Part shown: positions 1-8,731 of the stretch, one piece after another
How the letters are laid out: each line of letters begins with the position of its first letter
How positions within the stretch are numbered: position 1 is the first letter of the stretch
Source: Neobacillus cucumis
GTDB taxonomy: Bacteria; Bacillota; Bacilli; Bacillales; Cytobacillaceae
Assembly (NCBI RefSeq): GCF_002860255.1
Contig: NZ_PGVE01000063.1
Location: 62,001 to 126,000 of the forward strand
Direction of reading: 5' to 3'
Length of the DNA stretch: 64,000 nucleotides
Notes under the pieces: generated by a model
The model's input: the letters and a program-made list of their open reading frames with translations, nothing else
The model's database searches: none
Told to the model about the DNA's origin: nothing
Position numbers and translations under genes: made by a program

Positions 1-13
1 CTGCTTCAGGGGT

Positions 14-2587
14 TTATTTAAGAAGATTTATGTACCTATTTAATTCAGAGGGATCTTGGTTATACACAAGTTTCCATGCTTCAAGGAGATTTTCTTTCGT
101 TACTTTTAGAGCCGGTACAGCTACATAAGCTGGTGCTGGTTTGCCGAGCAGTGCATAACCGGCCAAGATCGCCTCGGCCACTCCTTGATGGTAAGGCATC
201 TGCGAACCCGAGCCCTTGATAAGTCCATCTTTTGCGATTTCTACGGCAGCATTGGTACCCAAATCCATTGTCGTAATAACTAAATCATGTTTTCCTGCGG
301 CACGGGCGGAGGCCATAGCACCTTCCGCCACCAAATCCCAGACAACAAAGATTCCTTTCAAATCGAGGTGTTGAGAAAGCATAGCGTCTGTAATCTCTTT
401 CCCATCATTCGGACTAGTAAAACCGCTGCGGGTTATGATTTGAATGTCAGGATAACTTTCTTTAATCGTCTTTTCAAAAGCCGTTAATCTTTGTTTCATT
501 ACAAAAAAATCAGCATCGTAGTATATGACCCCAATCTTGCCTTTAAAACCTATTTTCTCTGCCATGATGTCGGCGGCATAGGCCCCGTTTCCATAGTTGT
601 CGGCTGAAACGACGCTTACATAATCCTCACCCGGTTCCAACCCATTTGGTGTATTGTCCATAAAAACCAGCTTAACACCTGATTGAGCTGCGGTTTGAAA
701 GGCACCCGCGGTTGATAACGGATCGATGGGAAGACTAACAATAATGTCTGGTTTTTTTACTAATATCTTTTGAATGTCTGAAACTTGCTTTTCCCAGTTA
801 AATTCAGCATCAGTTACAGCCACGACCCTAATCCCCATTTTATTAAAAGTTGTCTTCAATCCTTCAATTTGTGCTCTTGCCCAATTATTCCCGGTATAGT
901 GCATGGCAATAGCAGCTGTATAGTTCTTTTCTCTAAGCTTTTTTAAATCTTTCAAAGACAACTGAAGTGTTTTGGCAGATACAGCTTCCTCTCCATTGGG
1001 TCCAGTACTTAAAATTTTATGTTCGGGTATATTTTGATTAATTGTACTAGTTAAAGTTTCGTATATAGTGGTTAAGAACTCCTTTACATTAACAGGTTTC
1101 GTCACATAATTATCAAACCCCTTGCCTAATGTCTGCTGGATGTCCTGAGGCATGGCATTGGCACTGACAGCAATAATCGCTATATCCTTCGTTTTTTCAT
1201 CCTGTTTTATAAGGTCAAACACCTCATAGCCATGCATATCTGGGAGGTTAAGATCTAGTAGAATTAAATCTACTTTTTCAGTCCTAGCCAGTGCCAATCC
1301 TTCTTTTCCGGAACGAGCAGTTAAGATCGTATAGGATGGCTGGGATTTCAGGATGTTCTTCACCAGGTGTAAGTTAGATTCATTATCTTCCACATACAGC
1401 AAACCATAGTGATCTGACTTAGGATTCTTTGTTGGTAAATCCATCACTTCTTCCCCCCATTGCATCGCGGTCGTTAAATCATAGGGAAGGGGGAGGCTAA
1501 AGTGAAAATCGCTGCCGATTCCTTTTTGGCTCGCTACACTAATTTTTCCACTCATAAGTTGTACAAGTTGCTTTACTAAAGATAATCCAATGCCCGTACC
1601 TTCCTCATGTGTTCCTTCAATCCGATAAAATGGGACAAACACTTTCTGATATTCTTCAACAGAAAGCCCGACTCCTGTATCCGCGATATGAATAACAGCC
1701 TCGTTTTGTTTCATATACGAGAAAATCATGACTTTTCCGTCTTCCCGGTTATATTTAATGGAATTATCGAGAAGATTAAGGAGGATTTGTTTCAGGCGAA
1801 TCGGATCGGCAAGAACGGTTACAGTTTGCGAATGGTCCATTTGATTAAGAATGGTAATTCTTTTTTTCATAGCAAGCGGCTGCACGATCTTGATACATTC
1901 ATTGATAATAGTCTGAAGTTCTACCTCCTCTATGGAAACTTTTAAATGGCCTGTATCAATTCTTGAAAGATCTAAGATATCATTAATTAAGCTTAATAGA
2001 TGTTTTCCTCCGCTTAAGATCTCTTGGACAAAATCCTGCTGCTCCTCATTTAAGGTTTCATCTATTTCTAATAGCTGGGCGAAACCAAGGATTCCGTTCA
2101 ATGGTGTCCTGAGTTCATGGCTCATTTTGGAAAGAAAGTCCGATTTGATTAGGTTTGCTTTTTCCGCTGCTTCTTTTGCCTGAATAATCGTTTGTTCCAT
2201 CTTTTTTCGTTCGGTAATATCCGATATGGTCACAAGCGCAGCTTGTTCCCCGTCTTCATGTAATTTAAGTGGTTTTGAAGTTATGGAAAGCCATTTAGTC
2301 CCATTATTTCGATCGCTTACTCCCAAGACATAATCATGGAAAGGAATCCCCTGTTCGAGGGTGATAATTCCAGGCAATTCCGAATAGGGTAGGGAGGATC
2401 CGTCCTCTTTTACATAATCTAATTGGCGTATATTTGCTTCCGTTAATAATTCGGATTTAACACCTAGCACTTTTTCAACATTTTCATTAAGCGCAATCAT
2501 TCTACCGGACCTTTTATGAATAATGACGCATTCCGACATGGTTTGTAAAACTTCTTTATATAAATTTTCGTTAGGGGTGGTTTCCAT
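14..2587 (-). CDS. Soluble PAS hybrid histidine kinase fused to a sugar-binding (periplasmic-binding-protein) domain
   Basis: 857 residues in this order: PAS region (about 10-130), HisKA with SHELR and phospho-acceptor His157, HATPase (N-box near 271-280, DTGVGL near 303-308, G2 box near 330-335), a receiver (about 393-513, acidic Glu400/Asp401, acceptor Asp445, Lys497), then about 340 residues (515-857) homologous along their length to the two lipoprotein sugar-binding proteins at 4829 and 13257, closest by eye to the latter. The fused part starts with the equivalent of the mature binding-protein N terminus (TINQ-IP motif) but has no signal peptide or lipobox, and no membrane segment is seen anywhere, so the whole protein should be cytosolic. 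The start is preceded by AGAGGAT. It is divergent from the LytTR regulator. Inference: an intracellular sensor of the imported sugar. Domains are confident; the ligand is unknown. Confidence 0.9.
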   Translation of the reverse strand: METTPNENLYKEVLQTMSECVIIHKRSGRMIALNENVEKVLGVKSELLTEANIRQLDYVKEDGSSLPYSELPGIITLEQGIPFHDYVLGVSDRNNGTKWLSITSKPLKLHEDGEQAALVTISDITERKKMEQTIIQAKEAAEKANLIKSDFLSKMSHELRTPLNGILGFAQLLEIDETLNEEQQDFVQEILSGGKHLLSLINDILDLSRIDTGHLKVSIEEVELQTIINECIKIVQPLAMKKRITILNQMDHSQTVTVLADPIRLKQILLNLLDNSIKYNREDGKVMIFSYMKQNEAVIHIADTGVGLSVEEYQKVFVPFYRIEGTHEEGTGIGLSLVKQLVQLMSGKISVASQKGIGSDFHFSLPLPYDLTTAMQWGEEVMDLPTKNPKSDHYGLLYVEDNESNLHLVKNILKSQPSYTILTARSGKEGLALARTEKVDLILLDLNLPDMHGYEVFDLIKQDEKTKDIAIIAVSANAMPQDIQQTLGKGFDNYVTKPVNVKEFLTTIYETLTSTINQNIPEHKILSTGPNGEEAVSAKTLQLSLKDLKKLREKNYTAAIAMHYTGNNWARAQIEGLKTTFNKMGIRVVAVTDAEFNWEKQVSDIQKILVKKPDIIVSLPIDPLSTAGAFQTAAQSGVKLVFMDNTPNGLEPGEDYVSVVSADNYGNGAYAADIMAEKIGFKGKIGVIYYDADFFVMKQRLTAFEKTIKESYPDIQIITRSGFTSPNDGKEITDAMLSQHLDLKGIFVVWDLVAEGAMASARAAGKHDLVITTMDLGTNAAVEIAKDGLIKGSGSQMPYHQGVAEAILAGYALLGKPAPAYVAVPALKVTKENLLEAWKLVYNQDPSELNRYINLLK

Positions 2588-2842
2588 TTTATCCTCTGCC
2601 TTCCGAAAGAATAGTCATGCATTTTCCTGATGCTGTAGCTTTAGTATAGTCCACAGTATTTCTTCTTTAAAACTGCAAAAATCATCAAACCTAATTTAAT
2701 ATTAAAATACTTCCTATCCTGCTTAAACTGCCTTATACTGAGAGTAGTTAGTTTGACAGCGATTTCAAATAGTAGTATGTTATCAATTAATTTTTATATT
2801 AATGTTCCACTTAGATAGAAGCTTTTAATATGAGGTGATTTT

Positions 2843-3556
2843 TTGAGAGTTTTAATTGCAGAGGACCATGCACCATCCAGAAAACTATTGAAGCATCTCA
2901 TTAAACCTTTGCAGAGTTATGAAATGGTTGGAGAAGCCGTTAATGGTGAGGATTTAATTTGCAAAGTGATGATAGAAAAGCCAGACATCATTTTGGTGGA
3001 TATTAATATGCCATTCTTGAATGGGATGGAAGCAGTGAAATCTTGTAAAAAAGTAGTCCCGTCAGTACAAGTTATCTTTATCACCGGACATGATGAGTTT
3101 GCTCTAGAGGCCTTTGATGTAAATGCAATCGATTACATTGTTAAACCTATTGACCGTGACCGTCTTTATGCAGCCTTAGAACGAGCAGCTGCACTTGCTA
3201 AGACTCCATCCAAAAGCGAGCGCCCAACCGTTAAGAAGGATTTAATGGTTAAACAGTCCAATCAGTTTTCTTTTATACCGTTAGATGACATTATTTTTAT
3301 TGAACGAGCGGACCGAAAGGCCGTGATCCATACAATTGATCAAAAACTAGAGGTAAATGAGGCGTTAACGAATCTTGAAGAACTCCTTGATTCCCGTTTT
3401 GTAGCCTCCCACCGTTCCTATATTATTAATTTGCAATATTTAAAGAGGATTGAAACGGCAGGGCAAACGTACAAAGCATATTTTAAAAATTATGAGGAGA
3501 CAGCAAAAGTTTCCAAGAATAAGTTAGCAGAATTACAAAAAAATAAATCGTTGTGA
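2843..3556 (+). CDS. LytTR-family response regulator
   Basis: 237 residues: a CheY-like receiver (about 1-115; acidic Glu7/Asp8, acceptor Asp53, Lys101 in VKP) followed by a LytTR DNA-binding domain (about 130-237, with the HRSYIIN motif). The start is TTG, chosen because GAGGTGAT lies just upstream and the receiver begins at once. It is divergently transcribed from the sugar-binding hybrid kinase, which is its most likely partner. LytTR regulators usually pair with LytS-type membrane kinases, so pairing with a HisKA hybrid kinase would be unusual and is inferred from position only. A strong terminator follows. Confidence 0.9.
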   Translation: MRVLIAEDHAPSRKLLKHLIKPLQSYEMVGEAVNGEDLICKVMIEKPDIILVDINMPFLNGMEAVKSCKKVVPSVQVIFITGHDEFALEAFDVNAIDYIVKPIDRDRLYAALERAAALAKTPSKSERPTVKKDLMVKQSNQFSFIPLDDIIFIERADRKAVIHTIDQKLEVNEALTNLEELLDSRFVASHRSYIINLQYLKRIETAGQTYKAYFKNYEETAKVSKNKLAELQKNKSL

Positions 3557-3588
3557 GGTCCGGGTTTACCGGACCTCAATTTTTTTTG
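3555..3588 (+). terminator. Rho-independent terminator after the LytTR regulator
   Basis: A 9-bp perfect stem (GAGGTCCGG/CCGGACCTC) with a 5-nt loop is followed by a run of T. The stem starts within the stop codon. Confidence 0.92.
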
Positions 3589-3690
3589 TTTTTTTAAAAA
3601 ATTATGATTTTATTGTCCGAATGAACGATGATTGTGTCCGAAAGGATAGAAAACGATTTCATTTGAAAAAAAACCTTGTCGGAAGATGAT

Positions 3691-3719
3691 TAGACGACAA
3701 TTTTGTAATCGATTACAAT
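3691..3719 (+). promoter_or_regulatory. Promoter with 14-bp operator TGTAATCGATTACA, upstream of the HTH-less LacI paralog
   Basis: A perfect palindrome at 3704-3717 overlaps a -10 hexamer TACAAT (3714-3719). A -35-like TAGACG (3691-3696) lies 17 bp upstream. The arrangement matches promoters at 29635, 30874 and 36632. A repressor bound here would cover the -10. Confidence 0.7.
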
Positions 3720-3754
3720 CCAAATATAGAAACAAGAAAGGACAAATAACAAAG

Positions 3755-4630
3755 ATGGTAGGGATTGTAGATGTAGCAAAGAAGGAAATTGTTTCAGCTA
3801 AAACCATTCTAGTTGTTGTGCCTGACATTACAAATCCGTTTTTTTCAAAGGTGTTTAGGGGGATTGAAGCAGTAGCAGTTACAAATGGATATCAAGTTAT
3901 ACTCGGTGATACAGGCAATGATCTGGAACGAGAAAAGTGGTTTTTAAACCTTTTGCATCAAAAAAAAGTAGATGGAATGGCTTTATTAACTGCCCAAACG
4001 GATGCAGCAACCGTTGAAGAGGCGGCCCAAAGGTTTCCGTTGGTCCTTGCGTGTGAGTATATAGAAGGTTCCAACATCACAACTGTTTCGCTTGATAACA
4101 TAAGCGGTGCCAGAAAAGCAACGGAATATTTAATCGATTTGGGACACGAAAGAATTGGCTGCATTATTGGGCCTCTCAATAGTGTCTTGAACCGAGACCG
4201 TCTCAAGGGATTTTATCAAGCAATGTCATGCAACAACCTTATCGTGGATCCTGTGTTAGTCCAGGAGGGTGATTTCTCTTTTGAAAGCGGTTTTAACCTT
4301 ATGATGAAGTTTTTTGCCATTGGTCAACTCCCATCTGCGATTTTCGCTGCCAATGATGAAATGGCAATGGGAGTCATTAAAGCCATTAAATCTAAGGGGC
4401 TTAAGGTGCCAGAGGATATTTCGGTTCTCGGTTTTGATAATCTGAAATTCTCGTCCATATTCGACCCAGGTCTGACAACGATTGCACAGCCCGCATTTGA
4501 ATATGGTGAGAAAGTGGCGGAATTTCTAATAAGGCTCATCAACAAAGAGGAAATTAAACACGAGCATATGTTTTTAGCTAACCAGTTGATTGTAAGACAG
4601 TCTTGTCAGCAGTATGTGAAAAATTTTTAG
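3755..4630 (+). CDS. LacI/GalR-family protein lacking the helix-turn-helix
   Basis: 291 residues from ATG 3755; a longer in-frame start at 3686 would place the operator and promoter inside the gene. It aligns throughout with the intact LacI regulator at 29698, but after the first ten residues (MVGIVDVAKK) it jumps almost directly to the KTILVVVPDI strand that begins the sugar-binding core. About 45 residues are missing in frame: recognition helix, hinge helix and linker. The effector-binding and dimerisation domain appears intact. Such a protein should not bind DNA alone. It could be a decaying duplicate, or could mix with the intact regulator as a dominant-negative or sugar-buffering partner (inference). 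It carries the regulon operator upstream and two more sites downstream. Confidence 0.85.
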   Translation: MVGIVDVAKKEIVSAKTILVVVPDITNPFFSKVFRGIEAVAVTNGYQVILGDTGNDLEREKWFLNLLHQKKVDGMALLTAQTDAATVEEAAQRFPLVLACEYIEGSNITTVSLDNISGARKATEYLIDLGHERIGCIIGPLNSVLNRDRLKGFYQAMSCNNLIVDPVLVQEGDFSFESGFNLMMKFFAIGQLPSAIFAANDEMAMGVIKAIKSKGLKVPEDISVLGFDNLKFSSIFDPGLTTIAQPAFEYGEKVAEFLIRLINKEEIKHEHMFLANQLIVRQSCQQYVKNF

Positions 4631-4637
4631 AAAAAAA

Positions 4638-4651
4638 TGTAATCAATTACA
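4638..4651. promoter_or_regulatory. LacI-type operator TGTAATCAATTACA
   Basis: A 14-bp near-palindrome, 7 bp after the stop of the HTH-less LacI gene and upstream of the first transporter operon. It differs from the perfect site at one central base. Confidence 0.6.
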
Positions 4652-4694
4652 TTTTTTGAAGCCTATAGAAGCCTGGTTTTATAACTTAAATGAA

Positions 4695-4708
4695 TGTAAT
4701 CCATTACT
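4695..4708. promoter_or_regulatory. Degenerate LacI-type operator TGTAATCCATTACT
   Basis: The second copy before the binding-protein gene at 4829, with a central change and a changed last base. An ACTAG/CTAGT inverted repeat overlaps its right end. Promoter hexamers are not obvious here. Confidence 0.5.
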
Positions 4709-4828
4709 AGTAATATTCTAGTAAGCTTACATTTATAAAAAGGGGGTGGTGCCACACTTATAGATTGTAAGGTGGTACCGACAAATAACGAGCTTCAACT
4801 AAATAACTACTATAGTGGGGGTAATCCA

Positions 4829-5998
4829 ATGAAAAAGAGTTTTTCTATTACAGTTTTACTGTTACTTGTTTTAAGTGTTTTTCTTGCAGGGTGTGGCGGA
4901 AAAAAATCTACATCTGAACAAGCGAGCACGAAAAAGAATGAAAACTACACAGAAACAGCTTCAGGACCTTTAACGATCAATCCAAAGATTCCGGATTTAG
5001 CGGTACAAGATAAAGGGCCGAACGGAGAACAGGCCGTTTCAGCTAAGACATTGCAGCTTACGGAAGATGAGCTAAAAAAGATTAAAGAAGGTCATTATAA
5101 AGCGGCGATTGTTATGCACTACTCTGGTACTGACTATATGAATGCCGCAGTTGGTGCGATGAAGGATACATTTAAGAAGATGGGCATCAAGATCGTTGCA
5201 GTAACAGATGCACAGTTCAAAGCGGAAAAGCAAGTAAATGATATCGAAACCGTTTTAGCGAAAAAGCCGGACATTATGATTTCTGTTCCAGTTGATGCCG
5301 TATCTACGGCACCAGCTTATAAAAAGGCTGTTGCCCAAGGCGTAAAGTTAGTATTCATGGATGGAGCTGCACAAGGTTTAGTTGCAGGTAAAGATTACAT
5401 CAGTATTGTGTCTGGTGACAACATGGGTAACGGAGCAACCGCAGCAGACATTATGGCTGAAAAACTTGGCGGAAAGGGTAAAGTCGGCATTGTGTATCAC
5501 GATGTAAACTTTTTTGTAACCAAAAACCGTTCTGATGCTTTTGAAAAAAGAATCAAAGAAAAGTATCCAAATATTGAGATTGTCGCAAAAAGTGGGATTA
5601 CTGGTCCAAATCAGGCAGAAGAAGTAGCATCTGCTATGTTGACAAGACACCATGATATTGATGGTATCTTTGCTCCCTGGGATGTACCCGCTGAAGGTGT
5701 TATGGCTGCAGCAAGAACGGCTGGCAGGGATGACCTAGTTGTAACAACAGTTGACTTAGGTACAAACGTAGCAATCTCCATTGCACAAGATGGAATTGTT
5801 AAAGGTCTTGGAGCACAGCTGCCATATGACCAAGGTGTAGCACAAGCGATCCTTGCCGGCTATGCCCTATTAGGAAAAGAAGCACCAGCGTATGTTGCTT
5901 CACCATCCATCAAAGTTACGAAAGAGAATGTATTAGATGAATGGAAGTTAATTTACGGAACAGAGGCACCTGACACAGTAAAAAATGCGATGAAATAA
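4829..5998 (+). CDS. Sugar ABC transporter substrate-binding lipoprotein (RbsB-like)
   Basis: 389 residues from ATG 4829, which follows a GGGGG ribosome site; the in-frame codons upstream would only add a hydrophilic tail before the signal peptide. It has a lipoprotein signal with lipobox LAGC (Cys22), a low-complexity Lys/Thr/Ser linker, then a type-1 sugar-binding fold (Peripl_BP_4 type). It shares GPNGEQAVSAKTLQL and the PYDQGVAQAILAGYALLGK region with the protein at 13257 and with the C-terminal domain of the kinase at 14-2587. It should deliver a monosaccharide-like ligand to the ATPase/permease that follow. The ligand is not identifiable from sequence. Confidence 0.92.
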   Translation: MKKSFSITVLLLLVLSVFLAGCGGKKSTSEQASTKKNENYTETASGPLTINPKIPDLAVQDKGPNGEQAVSAKTLQLTEDELKKIKEGHYKAAIVMHYSGTDYMNAAVGAMKDTFKKMGIKIVAVTDAQFKAEKQVNDIETVLAKKPDIMISVPVDAVSTAPAYKKAVAQGVKLVFMDGAAQGLVAGKDYISIVSGDNMGNGATAADIMAEKLGGKGKVGIVYHDVNFFVTKNRSDAFEKRIKEKYPNIEIVAKSGITGPNQAEEVASAMLTRHHDIDGIFAPWDVPAEGVMAAARTAGRDDLVVTTVDLGTNVAISIAQDGIVKGLGAQLPYDQGVAQAILAGYALLGKEAPAYVASPSIKVTKENVLDEWKLIYGTEAPDTVKNAMK

Positions 5999-6012
5999 TT
6001 TTAAAAAAAGAA

Positions 6013-6040
6013 TAGAGGCTGCTTTTGTAAGCAGCCTCTA
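6013..6040 (+). other. Intercistronic stem-loop between binding protein and ATPase genes
   Basis: A perfect 10-bp stem TAGAGGCTGC/GCAGCCTCTA with an 8-nt loop and no following T-run. Such elements often stabilise the upstream message or partly terminate, so that the binding protein is made in excess. That role is inferred. Confidence 0.75.
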
Positions 6041-6063
6041 ACATAAAAAGAAGGTGAACTTGG

Positions 6064-7560
6064 ATGGAACAACCGATTCTCGAAATGAGAGGTATTAATA
6101 AAGCTTTTAATGGGATTACCGTTTTAAACGATGTCCATTTTTCCGTCAAAAAAGGTGAAGTTCACGCCTTGATGGGGGGAAATGGTGCAGGAAAATCGAC
6201 GTTAATGAAAATCCTTACAGGCGTATACTCCGCAGACAGTGGCGAAATTTTAATTGAAGGAAAACCGGTAAGCATCAAAAGTTATGATGATGCTCAAAAG
6301 AATAATATATCGATGATTTTCCAAGAGTTTAGTTTAATTCCGACTCTTACCGTTGCCCAAAACATCTATCTTACTCGTGAGAAGAAAACATCATTAGGGC
6401 TGCTTAATGATAAGGATTGTGAGAAGAAAACAGAAAAATTGCTAGAAGAATTAGGCGTAGATATTAGACCAAATGATGTAGTTCAAAATTTGGGGGTTGG
6501 CTATTGGCAGATGACGGAAATTGCCAAAGCGCTTTCCCAAGAAGCAAAGATTCTGATTATGGATGAGCCAACCTCGTCCTTAACCAAAAATGAAACGGAA
6601 GTACTCTTTAGTTTTATTAACAAATTGAAAGCAAAAGGTTATTCTATCATCTATATTTCTCACCGGATGGATGAAATCTTTGAAATATGTGACCGAATCA
6701 CGATTATGCGTGATGGCCGATATATCACAACAGAAAAATGCAGTGAAACCGATCTTGATACTGTAATTTCACATATAGTCGGTATGCAATTTGACCAAGC
6801 ATTTGAATGGAAAGAACGTTCCTACGCAACGGACGTGCCGCCGATTTTTGAAGTAAGAAGCTTAAATGCCGAACATGTTCAGGATATTAATCTTAAAATT
6901 CAGCCGGGTGAAATCGTCGGAATCGCCGGGTTGATGGGAAGCGGAAGAACGGAATTACTTCGAAATCTCTTTGGGATTGATCCCATTGAGAGTGGAGACA
7001 TCTACATCAATGGTCAAAAACAATCCATTAAGAATCCTAAGAATGCCATAGAAGCCGGACTTGCACTGATTCCGGAGGACCGCCGGATGCAAGGATTGGT
7101 CCTTGAACATAGTGTCAAGGATAATATGATTCTTCCAATTCTTTCGAAGGTGAAAAAAGGAGCTTTTATTGATAGTAAGAAATCCAATGAGATTAGTAAT
7201 GAATTTGTAAGGAAGTTAAATATTAAAACGGATAATATTTTTAAAAAGGCCGGGTTGTTATCAGGCGGTAATCAGCAAAAAATCGTTCTAGCTAAATGGC
7301 TGGCGAACGACCCTACTGTCTTGATGTTGGATGAACCAACGATTGGTGTGGATATTGGTGCAAAAACGGAAATTGTGGAGATTATTAGAGCCATGGCCGA
7401 AAACGGCAAGGCAATCCTTGTGGTCTCTTCCGAACTTCCAGAACTGCTTGCTTTGAGTGATCGTGTCATCGTTATGCATGATGGGAAAATTAAAAAGGAA
7501 ATGACCCGCAGGGAGATTAAATCAGAGGAGGAATTACAATATGCAATCCAAGGTTTCTAG
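6064..7560 (+). CDS. Sugar ABC transporter ATP-binding protein, two NBDs (RbsA/MglA-like)
   Basis: 498 residues with tandem nucleotide-binding domains. The first has Walker A GGNGAGKST (about 37-45), a relaxed signature (LGVGYWQMTEIAKA) and Walker B ILIMDEP with the H-loop SHRMDEI. The second has a degenerate P-loop (GLMGSGRTE), a canonical LSGGNQQK signature and LMLDEPTIGVD. This asymmetry is normal for monosaccharide importers of the CUT2 class. AAGGTGA precedes the start. The gene overlaps the permease by 20 bp, indicating translational coupling. Confidence 0.95.
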   Translation: MEQPILEMRGINKAFNGITVLNDVHFSVKKGEVHALMGGNGAGKSTLMKILTGVYSADSGEILIEGKPVSIKSYDDAQKNNISMIFQEFSLIPTLTVAQNIYLTREKKTSLGLLNDKDCEKKTEKLLEELGVDIRPNDVVQNLGVGYWQMTEIAKALSQEAKILIMDEPTSSLTKNETEVLFSFINKLKAKGYSIIYISHRMDEIFEICDRITIMRDGRYITTEKCSETDLDTVISHIVGMQFDQAFEWKERSYATDVPPIFEVRSLNAEHVQDINLKIQPGEIVGIAGLMGSGRTELLRNLFGIDPIESGDIYINGQKQSIKNPKNAIEAGLALIPEDRRMQGLVLEHSVKDNMILPILSKVKKGAFIDSKKSNEISNEFVRKLNIKTDNIFKKAGLLSGGNQQKIVLAKWLANDPTVLMLDEPTIGVDIGAKTEIVEIIRAMAENGKAILVVSSELPELLALSDRVIVMHDGKIKKEMTRREIKSEEELQYAIQGF

Positions 7561-8521
7561 TATTCAAAAGCCAGCAACTCCTTCATTGAAAGGATTCGAG
7601 TGGCGTAATTATATTGTCTATTTTGCCTTCGTGGGCGTATTAATCTATTTTTCTATCAGCTTAAGTGATGAAGGTTTCTTAACTTCAGGGAACTTATTAA
7701 ACATTGTTAGACAAACAGCGACGATTTCTTTGATGGCGTTGGCCATGACATTTGTTATTAGTACAGGGGAGATTGACCTTTCTGTGGGTTCCATTGCTGC
7801 CCTTTCTTCTCTAGTCGGTGCATTAGCCATCCAAGCGGGTTATGGCATTATTGGTGGACTCATCGGCGGTGTAGGTACTGGACTTGTGGTTGGATTAATC
7901 AATGGTTTGCTTGTTACAAAAGTAGCGATTCCTTCCTTCTTGGTAACACTGGGAACAATGGGAGCCATTAAAGGTGCTGCGATGTGGGTTACAGATACTG
8001 CTCCAGTTCCGATTGTAGACGCAAATTTCAATTTCATCTTTGGTTCAGGAGACATTGGTCCAATTCCAGTTTTACTTATTTGGACTCTAGTATTTACAGT
8101 GATTGCCCATATATTACTTCGTAAGACATCATTTGGCCGCCAGGTATTGGCAACAGGCGGTAACGAAAATGCGGCTAGATTCTCTGGTGTAAAGACAATG
8201 AAAATCAAGCTAATAGTTTTCCTTGCAACGGGTTTAATGGCTGGTTTAGCTGGTCTTCTCTATGCGGGCCGTATGAATGCCGGACGTTTCTCCTTCGGTG
8301 AAGGCGATGAGCTTTCTGTTATCGCTGCGGTTATTCTTGGTGGAACAAGCTTGTTTGGCGGTGTAGGAACAATCATCGGAACGATTGTGGGCTCCTTAAT
8401 GATTGGTACGATCAACAATGGTTTGATTATTATGGGTCTTGATGTCAGCCAGCAAATGATTATCAAAGGAATTATCATTATCTTGGCGGTGGCTTTCGGT
8501 AAGAAAGCGATGAAACGATAA
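7541..8521 (+). CDS. Sugar ABC transporter permease (RbsC-like)
   Basis: 326 residues, highly hydrophobic with about eight to ten membrane segments, and the family motif STGEIDLSVGSIAALSSLVGA near residues 70-90. The start ATG follows AGGAGG inside the end of the ATPase gene. With 4829 and 6064 it forms a complete CUT2 importer, and it is the only permease encoded in region 1. The orphan binding protein at 13257 could share it. Confidence 0.94.
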   Translation: MQSKVSSIQKPATPSLKGFEWRNYIVYFAFVGVLIYFSISLSDEGFLTSGNLLNIVRQTATISLMALAMTFVISTGEIDLSVGSIAALSSLVGALAIQAGYGIIGGLIGGVGTGLVVGLINGLLVTKVAIPSFLVTLGTMGAIKGAAMWVTDTAPVPIVDANFNFIFGSGDIGPIPVLLIWTLVFTVIAHILLRKTSFGRQVLATGGNENAARFSGVKTMKIKLIVFLATGLMAGLAGLLYAGRMNAGRFSFGEGDELSVIAAVILGGTSLFGGVGTIIGTIVGSLMIGTINNGLIIMGLDVSQQMIIKGIIIILAVAFGKKAMKR

Positions 8522-8532
8522 TTTTAATAGAG

Positions 8533-8673
8533 ATTTCCGCGGAATAATAGCAGAATTCTGCGGAATTCCCCCGGAAATTGACGGTATTAATGAGAAAACT
8601 GGCGGAATTTCCTCGGAAATTGGCGGAATTAATGATAAAAGCGGCGGAATTCTTTTCAAAAAAAGCGGAATAA
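8533..8673. repeat. Degenerate GCGGAATT repeat block in the operon
   Basis: The gap between permease and dehydrogenase is filled with irregular copies of GCGGAATT and CCGGAAATT-type words, several as inverted pairs, interspersed with AT-rich words. It looks like a short-unit intergenic repeat rather than coding DNA. A reverse-strand reading frame through it merely mirrors the repeats. Confidence 0.6.
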
Positions 8674-8731
8674 GGTCTATAAATTTGTATCCTTGAACAA
8701 CACGATCAACTTTTGAACAGGAGGAAGAAAG

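Noticed and set aside
3686..3754. 23-codon N-terminal extension of the HTH-less LacI protein
   Set aside because: It would place the operator and -10 box inside the gene. The intact paralog starts at the position matching ATG 3755.
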